Source of the DNA: CAYLXX01 sp964484325
GTDB taxonomy: Bacteria; Patescibacteriota; Microgenomatia; UBA1406; GWC2-37-13
Direction: 5' to 3'
Assembly (NCBI GenBank): GCA_964484325.1
Contig: CAZAEE010000006.1
Coordinates: 1 to 64,000 of the forward strand
DNA: 64,000 nucleotides
How positions within the stretch are numbered: position 1 is the first letter of the stretch; the number at the start of each line of letters is the position of its first letter. Position numbers and translations under genes: made by a program. The notes beneath the pieces are model-generated. The model was not told the DNA's origin, did not search any database, and saw only the letters and a list, made by a program, of their open reading frames with translations. Below are positions 48,625 through 57,374 of the stretch, piece by piece.

Positions 48625-50664
48625 ATGACCGATATTCCGATTGAGCACCTTTCACGGACAAAACCACAGACGATTGCCCGGTTCAAGTATCTTGATATTG
48701 TGACGTTTAGCGATCTTTTGAATCATTTCCCAACGCGGTATGAAAACTTTTCCTTAATTTCAGCTCTTAACCGGATACAAGCCGGTGAGAAGGTAACGGT
48801 ACAGGGAATCATTCAAAAAGCCGAAAATGTCTACACAAAGCGGGGTTTCAAAATTCAAAAAGTACTTCTGAAAGATGACAATGGTTCAATTGAGCTTATC
48901 TGGTACAATCAACCCTATCTTATTCACACTCTTGGCGTGGGTGCCAAGCTTTCAGTCGCCGGTGAAGTAAAACAGTCTATTCAATCATTCTCCATGCAGC
49001 CGGTTGAGTACGAAGTAATTCATAACGATCTGCCAACAATTCACACCGGCAGACTCGTACCTATTTATCCTGAAACAGGTGGACTATCATCTCGAACGAT
49101 CCGTGAAAAAGTCTGGCAGGTTATTGAGAAACAGAATGCTCTCATATCAGAGTGGCTTCCTGATGAACTTTTGAAAAATAATTTTTTAATCGATGAAAAT
49201 CAGGCATACAACTCTGTTCATTTTCCCAAATCACTTAAAGAGGTTGAGTCGGCTCGAAAACGACTAAGTTTTGATGAGTTTTTTAGCATACAGCTGGCTA
49301 CTCACCTTATTAAAAAAGAGTGGAAGAAAGAAACAGTCGGGCACATTTTTACTTCACACGGACAATCAAAAATTGATCATTTTGTTCAATCATTACCCTT
49401 TCAGTTAACTCAAGCTCAAAGAAAAGCAGTTCAAGATATTCTTTCAGACTTGATGGAAAAAACACCGATGAACAGATTCCTCCAGGGTGACGTTGGTTCA
49501 GGAAAAACCGTGGTGGCGGCGATTGCTTCATACTTCACGCATCTTAACGGATATCAAAGCTTCTATATGGCACCGACTGAAATCCTGGCTCAGCAACATT
49601 ACGAGACGTTTAAAAAACTCTTTCAACATCTGCCAGTTACGATTGGTCTCCAGACTGGTTCCAAAAAAGTGATAATAAAGAAGAAAACTCCTAAAAGTCA
49701 GTACGATATCATTATTGGCACACAAGCTCTTCTTCATACTCAACCTGAAATGTCTCAGATAGGCTTGGTCATCGTTGACGAACAGCATCGTTTTGGGGTT
49801 GCTCAACGGGCGCTTCTTAAGCAAAAAGGTGTGAATCCCCATCTTTTAACAATGACCGCAACTCCTATTCCTCGCACCGTTGCCCTCACAGTTTATGGGG
49901 AGCTTGATATGTCGGTTCTTGATGAAATGCCCACCGGTAGACTGCCCGTGAAAACATACTTTGTTGCCCCCCATAAACGACAAAGCGCGTATGAATGGAT
50001 AAAAAAACACATTACTGATGGAAATCAGGTATTTGTCATTTGTCCATTAATCGAAGAATCAGAAGTTGAAACGCTAAAATCAATCAAAGCTGCCAAGGCT
50101 GAATATGAAAACTTAAAGCTGATCTTCTCCAAATCAAACGTTGCCCTTCTTCATGGCAAAATGAAGCCGGCCGAAAAAGAAGCCATTATGAATCAGTTTA
50201 AAACCCGTACCTGTCAAATACTCGTCTCCACCTCAGTTGTTGAGGTGGGAATTGATATACCCAATGCTACCATTATGATTATTGAAGGAGCCGAACGGTT
50301 TGGACTAGCTCAGTTGCATCAGCTTCGAGGACGAGTTGGAAGAAGCGACAAACAGTCATACTGTCTTTTGTATAGTGATGCCCAAGATGAAAGAAGTCGT
50401 CGAAGGCTGAGTTTCTTTTCAAAAACCTTAAGTGGACTAGAACTGGCCGAATATGATCTGAAAATCAGAGGTCCAGGTGATCTGTTTGGTACTCGTCAAC
50501 ACGGGTACAGAGATTTAAAGATAGCTAGCTTTTCCGATCTTCCGTTGATTGAAGCCACTCGCCGAGCAGTCAATTTTTTTATGAACACGTATAACCTGAA
50601 GGACTTTCCCGAGGTAGCTAAGCGAATTGAGAAGTATAAAGTCCACTTGATCACCAGAGACTAA
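48625..50664 (+). CDS. recG: ATP-dependent DNA helicase RecG
   Basis: RecG remodels stalled replication forks and Holliday junctions. The 679-residue protein, near the family's ~690, has an N-terminal OB/wedge domain (FPTRYENF, about residues 34-41), then helicase domain 1 with LQGDVGSGKTVVA (Walker A) and VDEQHRFG (DEQH box), and domain 2 with LLHGKMKP, VVEVGIDIPNAT and QLRGRVGRSDKQSYC (motif VI). The C-terminal LKIRGPGDLFGTRQHG block is typical. It follows the 34-residue ORF by 13 nt. Confidence 0.95.
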   Translation: MTDIPIEHLSRTKPQTIARFKYLDIVTFSDLLNHFPTRYENFSLISALNRIQAGEKVTVQGIIQKAENVYTKRGFKIQKVLLKDDNGSIELIWYNQPYLIHTLGVGAKLSVAGEVKQSIQSFSMQPVEYEVIHNDLPTIHTGRLVPIYPETGGLSSRTIREKVWQVIEKQNALISEWLPDELLKNNFLIDENQAYNSVHFPKSLKEVESARKRLSFDEFFSIQLATHLIKKEWKKETVGHIFTSHGQSKIDHFVQSLPFQLTQAQRKAVQDILSDLMEKTPMNRFLQGDVGSGKTVVAAIASYFTHLNGYQSFYMAPTEILAQQHYETFKKLFQHLPVTIGLQTGSKKVIIKKKTPKSQYDIIIGTQALLHTQPEMSQIGLVIVDEQHRFGVAQRALLKQKGVNPHLLTMTATPIPRTVALTVYGELDMSVLDEMPTGRLPVKTYFVAPHKRQSAYEWIKKHITDGNQVFVICPLIEESEVETLKSIKAAKAEYENLKLIFSKSNVALLHGKMKPAEKEAIMNQFKTRTCQILVSTSVVEVGIDIPNATIMIIEGAERFGLAQLHQLRGRVGRSDKQSYCLLYSDAQDERSRRRLSFFSKTLSGLELAEYDLKIRGPGDLFGTRQHGYRDLKIASFSDLPLIEATRRAVNFFMNTYNLKDFPEVAKRIEKYKVHLITRD

Positions 50665-50690
50665 AATCTGTTCATATCCGCCAGATCACC

Positions 50691-50719
50691 TTGCTAATTT
50701 TGCCTGTATTTGCTAAGAT
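50691..50719 (+). promoter_or_regulatory. rpmF promoter (leaderless type)
   Basis: TTGCTA (50691-50696), 17 bp, TAAGAT (50714-50719), then 7 nt to the ATG at 50727. Confidence 0.55.
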
Positions 50720-50726
50720 ATCTCCT

Positions 50727-50876
50727 ATGGCACCGTTACCAAAACGAAAACATTCCACGCAGCGAAAAGGCAAAAGGTTACACTCACGAGCTAAGAGTCT
50801 GCCTCAACTAGTCAAATGTAGTAACTGTGGTAAGCTTAAAATACCCCACAGACCATGTAAGAATTGTGGCAAGTAA
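50727..50876 (+). CDS. rpmF: 50S ribosomal protein bL32
   Basis: The 49-residue protein has the bL32 layout: a basic N-terminus (MAPLPKRKHSTQRKGKR) and a zinc ribbon with CSNCGKLKIPHRPCKNCG, two CxxC-type pairs. The ATG at 50727 follows a TAAGAT box by 7 nt; the longer frame from 50691 begins at the -35 box. It is followed after 3 nt by nusB. Confidence 0.92.
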   Translation: MAPLPKRKHSTQRKGKRLHSRAKSLPQLVKCSNCGKLKIPHRPCKNCGK

Positions 50877-50879
50877 CGT

Positions 50880-51230
50880 ATGGACAAGCGTCATCTGGAG
50901 CGAATAAAAGTCATTCAGAACTTGTTTGCTGCCTCATATAATCTTCAAGGCAATCTACCGTACACTGATAGCCCCGTTACCCAGGATATTTTGAAACATC
51001 TAACTGCAATAGATGAAAAAATCCTTGCCTATGCACCGAAGTTTCCCATTGATCGGATTGCCAAAACTGACTTGATGATCTTGCGGTTGGCAGTCTATGA
51101 GCTTGAAATCGAGAAAAAAGAGCCCGAAAAAGTCATCATCAATGAGGCTGTTGAGCTAGCAAAAGAACTCGGAGGGGACCGGTCGTATGCATTTATCAAT
51201 GCTGTACTAGGAAATGTGGTAAAACATTAA
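50880..51230 (+). CDS. nusB: transcription antitermination protein NusB
   Basis: NusB with S10 binds boxA RNA in rRNA antitermination. The 116-residue helical protein starts RHLERIKVIQNLFAASY (aligning with the family's R..A.Q.LY helix), and carries KTDLMILRLAVYELE, VIINEAVELAKELGGDRSYAFIN and a final NAVLGNV, typical of the family. It is slightly short of the usual ~130-140. It sits between rpmF and rnc with 3- and 1-nt gaps, so the group is an operon. Confidence 0.88.
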   Translation: MDKRHLERIKVIQNLFAASYNLQGNLPYTDSPVTQDILKHLTAIDEKILAYAPKFPIDRIAKTDLMILRLAVYELEIEKKEPEKVIINEAVELAKELGGDRSYAFINAVLGNVVKH

Positions 51231-51231
51231 T

Positions 51232-51924
51232 ATGGTAGATCAATTTAAACCACTTGAGGAAGCAATTCAAATAACCTTTAAAGATAGAAGTCTTCTTGAA
51301 AATGTGTTTATCCATCGATCATATCTCAATGAGCACAAAAAATTTTCTATGCCGTCAAACGAGAAACTCGAGTTTTTGGGAGACAGTGTTTTATCTTTGA
51401 TCACTTCTATTTACTTATACAGAAAATACCCTCTTCTTCAAGAAGGTGATTATACAGACATCAAGGCCGCGATTGTGCGAACTGAGAGTCTGGCTGAGGT
51501 GGCCAAAAAACTGAAATTAGGCTCGTACCTTTATCTCTCCAAAGGCGAAGAACGGGGGAATGGCCGATCAAATATGAATATTTTAGCCGACTGCTTTGAG
51601 GCTTTAATCGCGGCTATTTTTATTGACCAGAGCTTTGAATCTGGCTATCAATTTGTCGTCAAACATCTTTTTAAAGATCGACTCGACCACATCGTTGAGT
51701 ATAAACTCTATCTCTCGCCCAAAAGCCGGCTTCAGGAGATCGCCCAAGCCCGCTACCGGGTTTTACCGATATATAATACGGTTGAAGAGAGTGGCCCAGA
51801 ACATAATAAGCACTTCAAAGTAAGCGTTTCTGTAAAAGGAAAGCGCCTTGCAGAAGGCATCGGCAGCTCAAAAAAAATGGCCGAGGAACATGCAGCCAAG
51901 AATGCCTTGGCAAAGATCGGCTGA
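51232..51924 (+). CDS. rnc: ribonuclease III
   Basis: RNase III cuts double-stranded RNA in rRNA maturation. The 230-residue protein has the nuclease signature NEKLEFLGDSVLSL (about residues 43-56, with acidic metal ligands), the second acidic site in ADCFEALIAAIFIDQ (about 119-133), and a C-terminal dsRNA-binding domain (about 160-230: PKSRLQEIAQAR, GIGSSKKMAEEHAAKNAL). It is complete and in the usual size range. Confidence 0.95.
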   Translation: MVDQFKPLEEAIQITFKDRSLLENVFIHRSYLNEHKKFSMPSNEKLEFLGDSVLSLITSIYLYRKYPLLQEGDYTDIKAAIVRTESLAEVAKKLKLGSYLYLSKGEERGNGRSNMNILADCFEALIAAIFIDQSFESGYQFVVKHLFKDRLDHIVEYKLYLSPKSRLQEIAQARYRVLPIYNTVEESGPEHNKHFKVSVSVKGKRLAEGIGSSKKMAEEHAAKNALAKIG

Positions 51925-51945
51925 TATTGTATAATTCATCTCTAT

Positions 51946-52188
51946 ATGGCAGTCACCTTACGATTAATGCGATTTGGCAAAAAAGACCAACCTTCCTACC
52001 GTATTGTTGCGCTTGATAAGCGTAAAAAACGAGACGGATCCTATTTGGAAAACGTCGGTATTTACAATCCTATGACCGAGCCGGCTACCTTAAAGATCAA
52101 TAAGGAACGCTTCAATTACTGGGTCTCAAAAGGGGCTGAGCTGTCAGAAGGTATGCGTAAGCTTCTTAAGAGACACAAACCAAGTTGA
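51946..52188 (+). CDS. rpsP: 30S ribosomal protein bS16
   Basis: The 80-residue protein fits bS16: AVTLRLMRFGKKDQPSYRIV at the start (residues 2-21, in the usual I-R-L-x-R-x-G-x-K-x-x-P-x-Y pattern), DGSYLENVGIYNP and the YWVSKGAELSE element. TATAAT (51930-51935) ends 10 nt before the ATG. It ends 4 nt before the convergent pilO gene. Confidence 0.95.
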   Translation: MAVTLRLMRFGKKDQPSYRIVALDKRKKRDGSYLENVGIYNPMTEPATLKINKERFNYWVSKGAELSEGMRKLLKRHKPS

Positions 52189-52192
52189 GGGT

Positions 52193-52852
52193 TTAAAAAG
52201 GGTTTTCTTTCGTTTTATAGTCTATCACTGATAAATCTTCATTAGAGTCTTTGACAATTATCGACGTTTTATTCTGAATCTCTTGCATAAGTTCAATCTG
52301 GTTGGTCGTCAATTGAGGAAGTTCCTGAGAAGTAGTATCTGTCTTTTTACTGTAAAAGTTAAGAGCTAAGTTAATTTGGCCGACTTTTTCTGAAGTATAG
52401 CCGATTGACTCATTGGTTACTAACCGACCACCGCCAAACTGATAATTTTGAAGAAATTTGAAAAAAGCATCAGCGTCACCATCACCGTTAACCGTTACTT
52501 GGAGTTTTTCGGGGGAAGCGAGAGAAAGATTGATCGTATATTTGGATATGCTAAAGCCTGTCTTATTTGACAGTTCCTCAAGAGCAAAAAGAATTGAAAA
52601 ATAGTCTTCTTCGTTTGGCACAAGCTGCGTTAAAAGCTTGTTATAGTTCTCGATCTGACTGGCTGTTAACGACTTGTTTGTCTCAATAACTGAGAGTTTT
52701 TTTTGTAATTTATCGATGTCACTGTGGACTGAGTCAACATCTTGTTGAGTTCTGAGAAGGTTTTTCGTGGTTAAGACGATCAGCCCGATTAAAATAATAA
52801 AAATCACCGGCAAAATTAGAAGGGACCGATAGCGATTAAATATGAGTTCCAT
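52193..52852 (-). CDS. pilO: type IV pilus assembly protein PilO-like
   Basis: PilO pairs with PilN in the inner-membrane alignment complex of type IV pili. The 219-residue protein has one N-terminal membrane segment (about residues 10-30), a coiled coil (about 37-60) and a ferredoxin-like periplasmic-type domain with LLTQLVPNEEDYFSILFALEEL, similar to the PilO pattern (in part). The ATG at 52852 overlaps pilN by 17 nt; the longer reading frame to 52939 lies inside pilN. Identification rests on domain layout and its position after PilM and PilN. Confidence 0.75.
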   Translation of the reverse strand: MELIFNRYRSLLILPVIFIILIGLIVLTTKNLLRTQQDVDSVHSDIDKLQKKLSVIETNKSLTASQIENYNKLLTQLVPNEEDYFSILFALEELSNKTGFSISKYTINLSLASPEKLQVTVNGDGDADAFFKFLQNYQFGGGRLVTNESIGYTSEKVGQINLALNFYSKKTDTTSQELPQLTTNQIELMQEIQNKTSIIVKDSNEDLSVIDYKTKENPF

Positions 52853-53432
52853 TAAGATTTTTGAACTTACCATGAAAGTGCAGCTGATAGCCCTGATTGG
52901 CAACTGGCGTATTATTGGTAATACTACTTCTTTCAGCAATCGTCAGATTGTTAAGGGTTAATTCAGAGAAGTTATCGAGAAAATTCTCCGATTCTATAAA
53001 GTGAAGAAACTGATATGCTTGATCAAATGCAGGGAACCCGACTACAAAATCTGTGACTTTATTTTTATCAAGTGTCATCGACTGTAAAACGGGAGAATTT
53101 GAAGAAAATACAAGCAAGTCTTTCAATAGATTATAGTAAGGTAAAAACTGCGCATCATCTTTAAGAAATGTCGTCACTTGATCTTCTTTACGAGAAAAAT
53201 AGAGAATCTGGGCTTCAATATCCTGATTTTCATTGATTTTTGCGATAAGGTTCGCTTTTTGCTGATTGTAGTCATTCAGTTTTAAACGTAAAAATAAGAA
53301 AAAAGCATTAATACCTAAGAAGATGAAAAAAAGAAACAAACCGACCCAGATTGAGTACTGTTCGATTCTGCGCACAATGGGAGGAGGACCTGTTTGGTTG
53401 TCAAGGCGTAAAAGGTTAATCCGTTTTTTCAT
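52836..53432 (-). CDS. pilN: type IV pilus assembly protein PilN-like
   Basis: PilN binds PilM in the cytoplasm through its N-terminus. The 198-residue protein starts MKKRINLLRLD, the INLL-type motif of PilN that docks in PilM, then has a membrane segment (about residues 28-50), a coiled coil (about 52-80) and a small C-terminal domain. It overlaps pilM by 4 nt and pilO by 17 nt, in the standard order M-N-O. PilP and PilQ are absent, as expected without an outer membrane. Confidence 0.82.
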   Translation of the reverse strand: MKKRINLLRLDNQTGPPPIVRRIEQYSIWVGLFLFFIFLGINAFFLFLRLKLNDYNQQKANLIAKINENQDIEAQILYFSRKEDQVTTFLKDDAQFLPYYNLLKDLLVFSSNSPVLQSMTLDKNKVTDFVVGFPAFDQAYQFLHFIESENFLDNFSELTLNNLTIAERSSITNNTPVANQGYQLHFHGKFKNLNGTHI

Positions 53433-54454
53433 GCCAATGATCCACCTATAACTGAAATGAAAGACGACATAGTGGAAGCAAAGGATGAGGCAATCGTATT
53501 TTGAGAAACAAGCGAATTAATGGGGAAGTTTTCTACCGGTATCGAAAAGTGGCCTTTGAGACTACCAAAAAGAGTAGGGCAGTAACCATCAAGATTATAG
53601 ATATAGATATTTGAAGTTGTTAAGTTGTATCGCTCACGGGTAAGTAACATAAATCTTTCAATTTCTTGGTTAAATTCTTTCAACCCTGGAGAAATGATCG
53701 ACACTACAGATTTCACTCGTTCAGGGTCTTGAGATCTTATGGCTTCATAAGCCTGCTGATCATTAATGTTTAAATTCACTTTCACCTCTTTCATAAAAAG
53801 ATCAAGTCCAATCTTAAATGCTCTCACAAGTACCAAAAGAGAGCTCGCGTGATCTAAAAGATATAGCGATGTCTGTGTGAAACCAAAGTTCACAAGAATT
53901 GAAGCAGTACCCGGCTGATGCGGTATTTTTTTAAAGAGTTCACCACTGATTTTTCCGACTGCGCTCAGCTCATTTTCTAGGTTAAGCGGCATCAGACGGG
54001 CTTTTTCAACGGTCTTTTTCACTCGTTCGATGATTTTTTTTGGGCTGGCTGCGATAAATAGCAATAATTTTTTGGTCGCGGGGTTTTCACTTAATATCTC
54101 GATATCCAAAGTAGTTTCCTCAATCGGCATAGGTATAAACTCGTCAGCTTGATAGCGTATCGCCGCCAGAAGCTCTTTCTCTTTAAGCTGGGGCATCTCG
54201 ATAATTTGTGAAAAGGTGTAGGCGTCAGGCACAATAACATTGACTTCTTTTTTTCTGATTCTTAAATTGGCTGCAAGCTGGGTGATAATTTCGGCTTGTC
54301 GGTCGATCAAGTCCGGGTTTTCGGTAGAGTAAAAGAACGGAATTGTATCTTTATACCCCATGGCCAGAAGTTCGACTTGGCCACCTTGATAACGGGTATC
54401 AGTCATCCGGGTAAATCTTTCTCCTAAATCTATGGTAAAGAGTTTGGCATCCAT
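53429..54454 (-). CDS. pilM: type IV pilus assembly ATPase-like protein PilM
   Basis: PilM is an actin/FtsA-fold cytoplasmic protein of the pilus machine. The 341-residue protein begins LFTIDLGERFTRM (phosphate-1-type loop), contains VIVPDAYTFSQIIEMPQL, IRYQADEFIPMPIEE and ASILVNFGFTQTSLYLL (phosphate-2-type loop), and ends in a Gly-containing VIGGSLA stretch. These are the hallmark blocks of PilM. A TTGACT box and a GAGG that could act as ribosome binding site lie upstream, so pilMNO may also be transcribed apart from the prepilin genes. Confidence 0.9.
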   Translation of the reverse strand: MDAKLFTIDLGERFTRMTDTRYQGGQVELLAMGYKDTIPFFYSTENPDLIDRQAEIITQLAANLRIRKKEVNVIVPDAYTFSQIIEMPQLKEKELLAAIRYQADEFIPMPIEETTLDIEILSENPATKKLLLFIAASPKKIIERVKKTVEKARLMPLNLENELSAVGKISGELFKKIPHQPGTASILVNFGFTQTSLYLLDHASSLLVLVRAFKIGLDLFMKEVKVNLNINDQQAYEAIRSQDPERVKSVVSIISPGLKEFNQEIERFMLLTRERYNLTTSNIYIYNLDGYCPTLFGSLKGHFSIPVENFPINSLVSQNTIASSFASTMSSFISVIGGSLA

Positions 54455-54511
54455 ATAAAAATATACCTCATTTACAGTATTGCCTAAAACATTTAGTAAG
54501 TCAAGAGAGTA

Positions 54512-55111
54512 TTATTGATTTCTTACCCTGATTGCGACGTCATAGTGCAGGTTCGCTTGTTCTTCAAGACGATCTGAAGCACAGGTATTACTGGGGGAGT
54601 TACTATAACATACATCATAGGATAGTTTAACAACAGGTTGTGAGTACAGTTGTTTTAACTCACAGGAGAAGGCAACATTGGTCACTATAACACGATCAGT
54701 AGTTAAGTCAGTTGTCAGGTTTCCTCCAAATGGCGTGGAAAGAAAATAACTCATTTTGTTACTTGCATTGATGAAGCCAAATTCGCTTCCTGCCTGTCTA
54801 TGAGAAAAATAGATCGAGGTTAACTGGGGATTAAATGGACCAGGATAGATTCCAACAGTGTTACAAATCTGATTTGTTAGAGTCTGATTGGTAAAAATCC
54901 CTGTGGCATTTGTTTTGACTTCCGACTCGAATCTATTGAGGATAGTATCACCTTGCTGTTTCACCTGAGTTAACCGGATGACTTTTGCCTCCTGTTGCAT
55001 GATGGCAAAGACGATGTTAAATAGCGCCGGTAACGTTAATGCAATGACACCAGTTATTACTATAACTTCGACTAGAGTAAATGCCCGTTTTTTTGATGAG
55101 TTTATTCCCAT
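54512..55111 (-). CDS. minor prepilin (PilW-like)
   Basis: The 199-residue protein has a class III signal: KKRAFTLVEVIV, with Ala rather than Gly at the cleavage site, followed by a ~20-residue hydrophobic helix. The long C-terminal region with CxxxxSNTC-like cysteines and the ending YDVAIRVRNQ resembles PilW/PilJ-type minor pilins. It is the last of six tandem prepilin genes and overlaps the preceding one by 10 nt. Confidence 0.78.
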   Translation of the reverse strand: MGINSSKKRAFTLVEVIVITGVIALTLPALFNIVFAIMQQEAKVIRLTQVKQQGDTILNRFESEVKTNATGIFTNQTLTNQICNTVGIYPGPFNPQLTSIYFSHRQAGSEFGFINASNKMSYFLSTPFGGNLTTDLTTDRVIVTNVAFSCELKQLYSQPVVKLSYDVCYSNSPSNTCASDRLEEQANLHYDVAIRVRNQ

Positions 55112-55557
55112 ACTGCGTACGTTTGAATAAGTTGTAATGACTGAGGCGTTCCACCAGCTTCATTCCAACTAATAATAATATCAGCTTTGACCTGGTTGTC
55201 ACTATTAAAACTGATGAGTGTCACTTTTCGGGTATAAATAGTCGGGTTCAGCTGACCAAGCGGACAATTTGAAGCAGGTGCCGGCCAAAAATCACTAATA
55301 GGGGATGACGGAAAACAGTAAGTTAATCCTGAAGTTGTTGCTCGGGCAACAAAAGCTTCCCAACTAAACTCTTTTTGCTCAGTCAACCACTCACCCAGTT
55401 CTTCACTGTATCGGGTAGCAATTAACCGGTGCTCAGAAGCTTTCAAATTACGTAATGTCGCAACTGAAATAGTTACTGCCGAAACAAAAAAAAGGCCGAC
55501 TATGGTGATAAAAACAAGCAGCTCAACCAGACTGAAGCCATTTTTTTTTGTTGTCAT
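55102..55557 (-). CDS. minor prepilin (PilV-like)
   Basis: The 151-residue protein carries a prepilin peptidase site KKNGFSLVELLVF, then a hydrophobic helix (about residues 8-30) and a globular part with two cysteines (YCFPSSP, NCPLGQ). The ending INTRKVTLISF-like strand and WNEAGGTPQSL pattern resemble PilV/GspI-type minor pilins. ATG 55557 is used since the longer frame overlaps the previous gene more; the chosen start gives a 4-nt overlap. Confidence 0.78.
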   Translation of the reverse strand: MTTKKNGFSLVELLVFITIVGLFFVSAVTISVATLRNLKASEHRLIATRYSEELGEWLTEQKEFSWEAFVARATTSGLTYCFPSSPISDFWPAPASNCPLGQLNPTIYTRKVTLISFNSDNQVKADIIISWNEAGGTPQSLQLIQTYAVWE

Positions 55558-56057
55558 GATCCTCCTCCACATACCAACTTTGCTCCTGTAATATTACCGG
55601 TTGTAGTAACAGTAATTGAATAACAGTTAGTATTATTTGTCGTACTTAAGGGTATCGTTTGTAAAGAGCTAACCGAGCCGTAAATTGGATTAAAAGTTAT
55701 TGTTGTGTTGGTATTCGATTGAACTGATGTATCGAAACTATATTGCTGAATCGTGGGATTTGACGGGCAGACAGCTTTTAAGCTATATCCAGATCTAGTT
55801 ATGACAACACTATACCCTGCAAAAGTATACGATGACCCATTACATTGAGGCGAGATCTCGGAATGAATGCTTTTTTGTTTCGCAAGCTCTAAAACATCAA
55901 CCAACTTTGAACCTTCAGCGTCAAGTACTTTTTTGTTATTAAACTCATTATAAAACGCGACAGTGACGCCGGACATCATGACGATAATCGAGGCTACTAT
56001 AATCAGTTCAATGATGGTAAAGCCCTTCTTTCCTTGTGAATCGGTTGTGTTTCGCAT
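55554..56057 (-). CDS. minor prepilin (GspH/FimT-like)
   Basis: The 167-residue protein begins with a short hydrophilic leader and the site GKKGFTIIELIIV (about residues 9-21), then a hydrophobic helix. The C-terminal half is beta-rich with NTTITFNPIYGSV and GNITGAKLVC, similar to GspH/FimT pseudopilins. The start at 56057 is set by the leader length; the longer frame overlaps the upstream prepilin. There is a 1-nt gap to the upstream gene. Confidence 0.78.
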   Translation of the reverse strand: MRNTTDSQGKKGFTIIELIIVASIIVMMSGVTVAFYNEFNNKKVLDAEGSKLVDVLELAKQKSIHSEISPQCNGSSYTFAGYSVVITRSGYSLKAVCPSNPTIQQYSFDTSVQSNTNTTITFNPIYGSVSSLQTIPLSTTNNTNCYSITVTTTGNITGAKLVCGGGS

Positions 56058-56058
56058 A

Positions 56059-56490
56059 TCAGGGACACGATCCAGTGCAGGATCCGTATGGGGTGATAAT
56101 ATAGACAGCACCCGTGGTTTCAAGAGTTGTTGAAATTTCGTAGTAACCGCAGTAGGCGCCACCGGGATTATTATTGCATCCGCTTCCTCTTGATCTATCA
56201 GTCCAAGCACTATATGTATATGTACTAAAACTACTCGGAGGTGTTGGACCGATTTGCATATAACCACTAGAAACTAAAACAGCAGGTACTTGCCCATTGG
56301 TTGGGTAATAAGAAATATTACTTCGAAACTGTTCTAATGCTCCTCTTAACTGCTCCATATCTGTTTTTCGCCTGGCATCTCGTGACTGTTTAGAGACACT
56401 GGTGAAACTCAGTGCAGCCACACTCATCAATAAAGCTAAAATAGCAATGACGACAAGCATTTCAATCAGCGTAAAACCGTTTTTTTTCAT
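56059..56490 (-). CDS. prepilin (GspG/PilA-like)
   Basis: The 143-residue protein has MKKNGFTLIEMLVVIAILALL, with the Gly-Phe cleavage site, then RDARRKTDMEQLRGALEQF, the helix common in GspG-type (pseudo)pilins. Four cysteines lie in the C-terminal part (CNNNPGGAYC, SCTGSC). The first ATG of the longer frame (56535) lies inside the upstream gene; 56490 gives the proper 5-residue leader. Confidence 0.85.
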   Translation of the reverse strand: MKKNGFTLIEMLVVIAILALLMSVAALSFTSVSKQSRDARRKTDMEQLRGALEQFRSNISYYPTNGQVPAVLVSSGYMQIGPTPPSSFSTYTYSAWTDRSRGSGCNNNPGGAYCGYYEISTTLETTGAVYIITPYGSCTGSCP

Positions 56491-56491
56491 A

Positions 56492-56917
56492 CTATTGCTG
56501 GTTGGTAACTGTAAATGGTGTAGAAGAACCTTCAAGATTTGCTGTGACTGAATAGTTTGTGTTTATAGGAGTATTCTCAGTATACGTATACCTATAATTG
56601 ACGGATGGACTTCCATACGCGGCATTAATTGGATCTAAAACTGCAATCGAATTTGACGAATCACACGATGCAAGTACGGCTCCATCCAATAATCTTGTAG
56701 AAATTGTCGGATAAGCTTGATTAGCCGCAAAGTACGTCTCCATACATTTTTGAAGAGTTAACAGATCTCCACGTCTTTTGACATCTCGAGCTTTTTTTTG
56801 GGCTGCTGAAAAGGAAACAGTCACAAAACTTACGAGAATACTAATTATTCCGACAACAACCAATATTTCAATTAACGTGAAACCTCTTTTTTTACGATGA
56901 GTATTTATGATTTTCAT
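56492..56917 (-). CDS. prepilin (GspG/PilA-like)
   Basis: The 141-residue protein has a leader MKIINTHRKKRG and the site RGFTLIEILVVV, a long hydrophobic helix, and the KKARDVKRRGDLLTLQKCME helix that resembles those of its neighbours. The C-terminal domain has Ser/Thr-rich strands and two cysteines. It overlaps the upstream prepilin gene by 4 nt (ATGA), showing translational coupling. Confidence 0.85.
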   Translation of the reverse strand: MKIINTHRKKRGFTLIEILVVVGIISILVSFVTVSFSAAQKKARDVKRRGDLLTLQKCMETYFAANQAYPTISTRLLDGAVLASCDSSNSIAVLDPINAAYGSPSVNYRYTYTENTPINTNYSVTANLEGSSTPFTVTNQQ

Positions 56918-57336
56918 GGTGAATTAATAGTAAAACATTTAGCGCTTGAACAGGTAAACCCTCCGGGACATGTAACCCCAACCGGGTCTCCGCCATTTTC
57001 AAGACAAGACGACAGTGAATATGTCCTTGTGGCAGATGTGTAGGCATAGTAATACGTACCTGATGCTATTGGATCAGTTGGCATTATTGCTATATATGTC
57101 GGGCTTAAATAAGTACCTAAACTGGAATATCCTGCTGCATTAGGATAGTCTGGAGAAGATTGATCATTTTTATACAACTCAAGCGCACTCTGCAGTTGTT
57201 TCATGTCATTTTTCCGCTGAGCATCACGACCTCGCTGACGAGCTGCGATAAAGTTTGGTACTGCCAAGATCGACAATATACCAATTATGGCAATGACTAT
57301 TAATAATTCTAATAATGTAAACCCGTTTCTTTGCAT
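56914..57336 (-). CDS. prepilin (GspG/PilA-like), first of the cluster
   Basis: The 140-residue protein has a 4-residue leader and the site RNGFTLLELLIV, then a hydrophobic helix and RQRGRDAQRKNDMKQLQSALE. The C-terminal part has DPIASGTYYYAY and four cysteines (SCLENG, TCPGGFTCSSAKC). It is the promoter-proximal gene of the minus-strand pilin operon. The six prepilins could be minor pilins that start the pilus or bind DNA. Confidence 0.87.
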   Translation of the reverse strand: MQRNGFTLLELLIVIAIIGILSILAVPNFIAARQRGRDAQRKNDMKQLQSALELYKNDQSSPDYPNAAGYSSLGTYLSPTYIAIMPTDPIASGTYYYAYTSATRTYSLSSCLENGGDPVGVTCPGGFTCSSAKCFTINSP

Positions 57337-57344
57337 TTAGTTTA

Positions 57345-57374
57345 ATACTAGAGGAGCGTATAAGGAAAAGTCAA
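57345..57374 (-). promoter_or_regulatory. promoter of the prepilin-pilMNO operon
   Basis: On the minus strand: TTGACT (57369-57374), 18 bp, TAGTAT (57345-57350), then 8 nt to the ATG at 57336. The -35 box overlaps the end of the holB-like gene. Confidence 0.5.

Noticed and set aside
55554..56267. Long form of the GspH-like prepilin with a 70-residue N-terminal extension
   Set aside because: The extension overlaps the upstream prepilin gene, and prepilin leaders are short; the start at 56057 gives the correct leader.
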